Shown here in pieces: positions 63,952 through 64,000 of a stretch of 64,000 nt of DNA (its first letter is position 1; the number at the start of each line of letters is the position of its first letter). This DNA comes from Tridacna crocea (Eukaryota; Mollusca; Bivalvia; Cardiida; Cardiidae): assembly GCA_943736015.1 (NCBI GenBank), contig OX031059.1, positions 50,231,159 to 50,295,158 on the forward strand, written 5' to 3'. The notes under the pieces are model-generated. The model searched no databases and was not told the DNA's origin. It was given only the letters and a program-made list of their open reading frames with translations. A program made the translations under genes and the position numbers.

Positions 63952-64000
63952 ACCCTTTCCCAAACAATCTCTGGTTTCCCAAACAATCCCTGGAATAGAA
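63952..64000 (+). mobile_element. TTAA-palindrome MITE subfamily B start (window edge)
   Basis: CAACCCTTTCCCAAACAATCTCTGG with the phrase CCCAAACAATC.CTGG repeated; cut by the window end. Confidence 0.6.

Larger units (their letters stand above)
59971..64000 (-). other. Ferlin intron (5' part lies outside the window)
   Basis: This is the intron before exon 59970-59823. It contains a MITE starting only ~34 bp from the acceptor, so the usual branch-point zone may lie inside repeat DNA. It also holds a hAT-like insertion, a SINE, and a dense chain of MITEs from 62.1 to 63.9 kb. The exon encoding the N-terminus was not found. Confidence 0.7.

Overview
The window is eukaryotic and AT-rich, and almost all of it is intron filled with transposable elements. 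The best guess for the source is a bivalve mollusc: it carries pearl/HINE-like elements with ~145-166 bp core repeats and ACGG-type microsatellites, tRNA-derived SINEs with a GGCGTT-type tail, and a DIRS retrotransposon. No prokaryotic operons, rRNA, CRISPR array or credible stand-alone tRNA gene was seen.

Host gene. Three exons on the minus strand encode consecutive parts of the N-terminal (C2A) region of an otoferlin-type ferlin. In transcription order they are 59823-59970, 39079-38980 and 10675-10380. All have AG/GT borders, their phases join cleanly, and the joined reading frame runs into the expected family motifs (WFDETFQWPVA, LIGMFRMILQ, YNAPDGSVG). The introns between them are about 20.7 kb and 28.3 kb, and the window begins and ends in further introns. 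Everything else listed lies in these introns.

Layout. Bases 1-13 kb and 18-31 kb are crowded with one MITE family, about 60 whole or partial copies in the window. It is ~230 bp, has TTAA target sites, termini TTAA-CCC(A/T)TTACCA, and a central ~66-bp near-perfect palindrome. It looks piggyBac-derived, has at least three subfamilies whose palindrome arms co-vary, and forms nested and TTAA-sharing chains. Bases 4.1-6.2, 21.5-22.9, 27.1-28.7 and 49.5-51.4 kb hold pearl/HINE-like elements with tandem cores; 40.1-40.3 kb is a core-less version. A PIF/Harbinger-like element is at 15.1-15.9 kb, a dead Tc1/mariner transposase at 16.4-17.4 kb, and a mariner-type non-autonomous element at 23.8-25.1 kb.

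Bases 31.85-36.61 kb are a complete DIRS-type tyrosine-recombinase retrotransposon. Its internal complementary region is the exact reverse complement of its joined ends. Gag has one in-frame stop, RT/RNase H has one A-run frameshift, and the recombinase is intact. A likely -1 slippery site links Gag to Pol. It sits inside an older element, and an empty paralogous copy of that element lies at about 47.95-48.7 kb.

Bases 37.2-38.3 kb are a GC-rich TIR element. Bases 51.7-59.0 kb are a ~54-bp minisatellite broken by a hAT-like element, a MITE and a 4.3-kb Foldback-like transposon (54315-58617). The Foldback-like element has TIRs made of ~10-bp tandem repeats, a 9-bp target duplication and an interior packed with SINEs. 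A hAT-like element with subterminal repeats (60356-61186) splits a MITE near the 3' end of the window.

Coordinates of old repeat copies are accurate to a few bases where TTAA ends are visible and to about 10-30 bases elsewhere.
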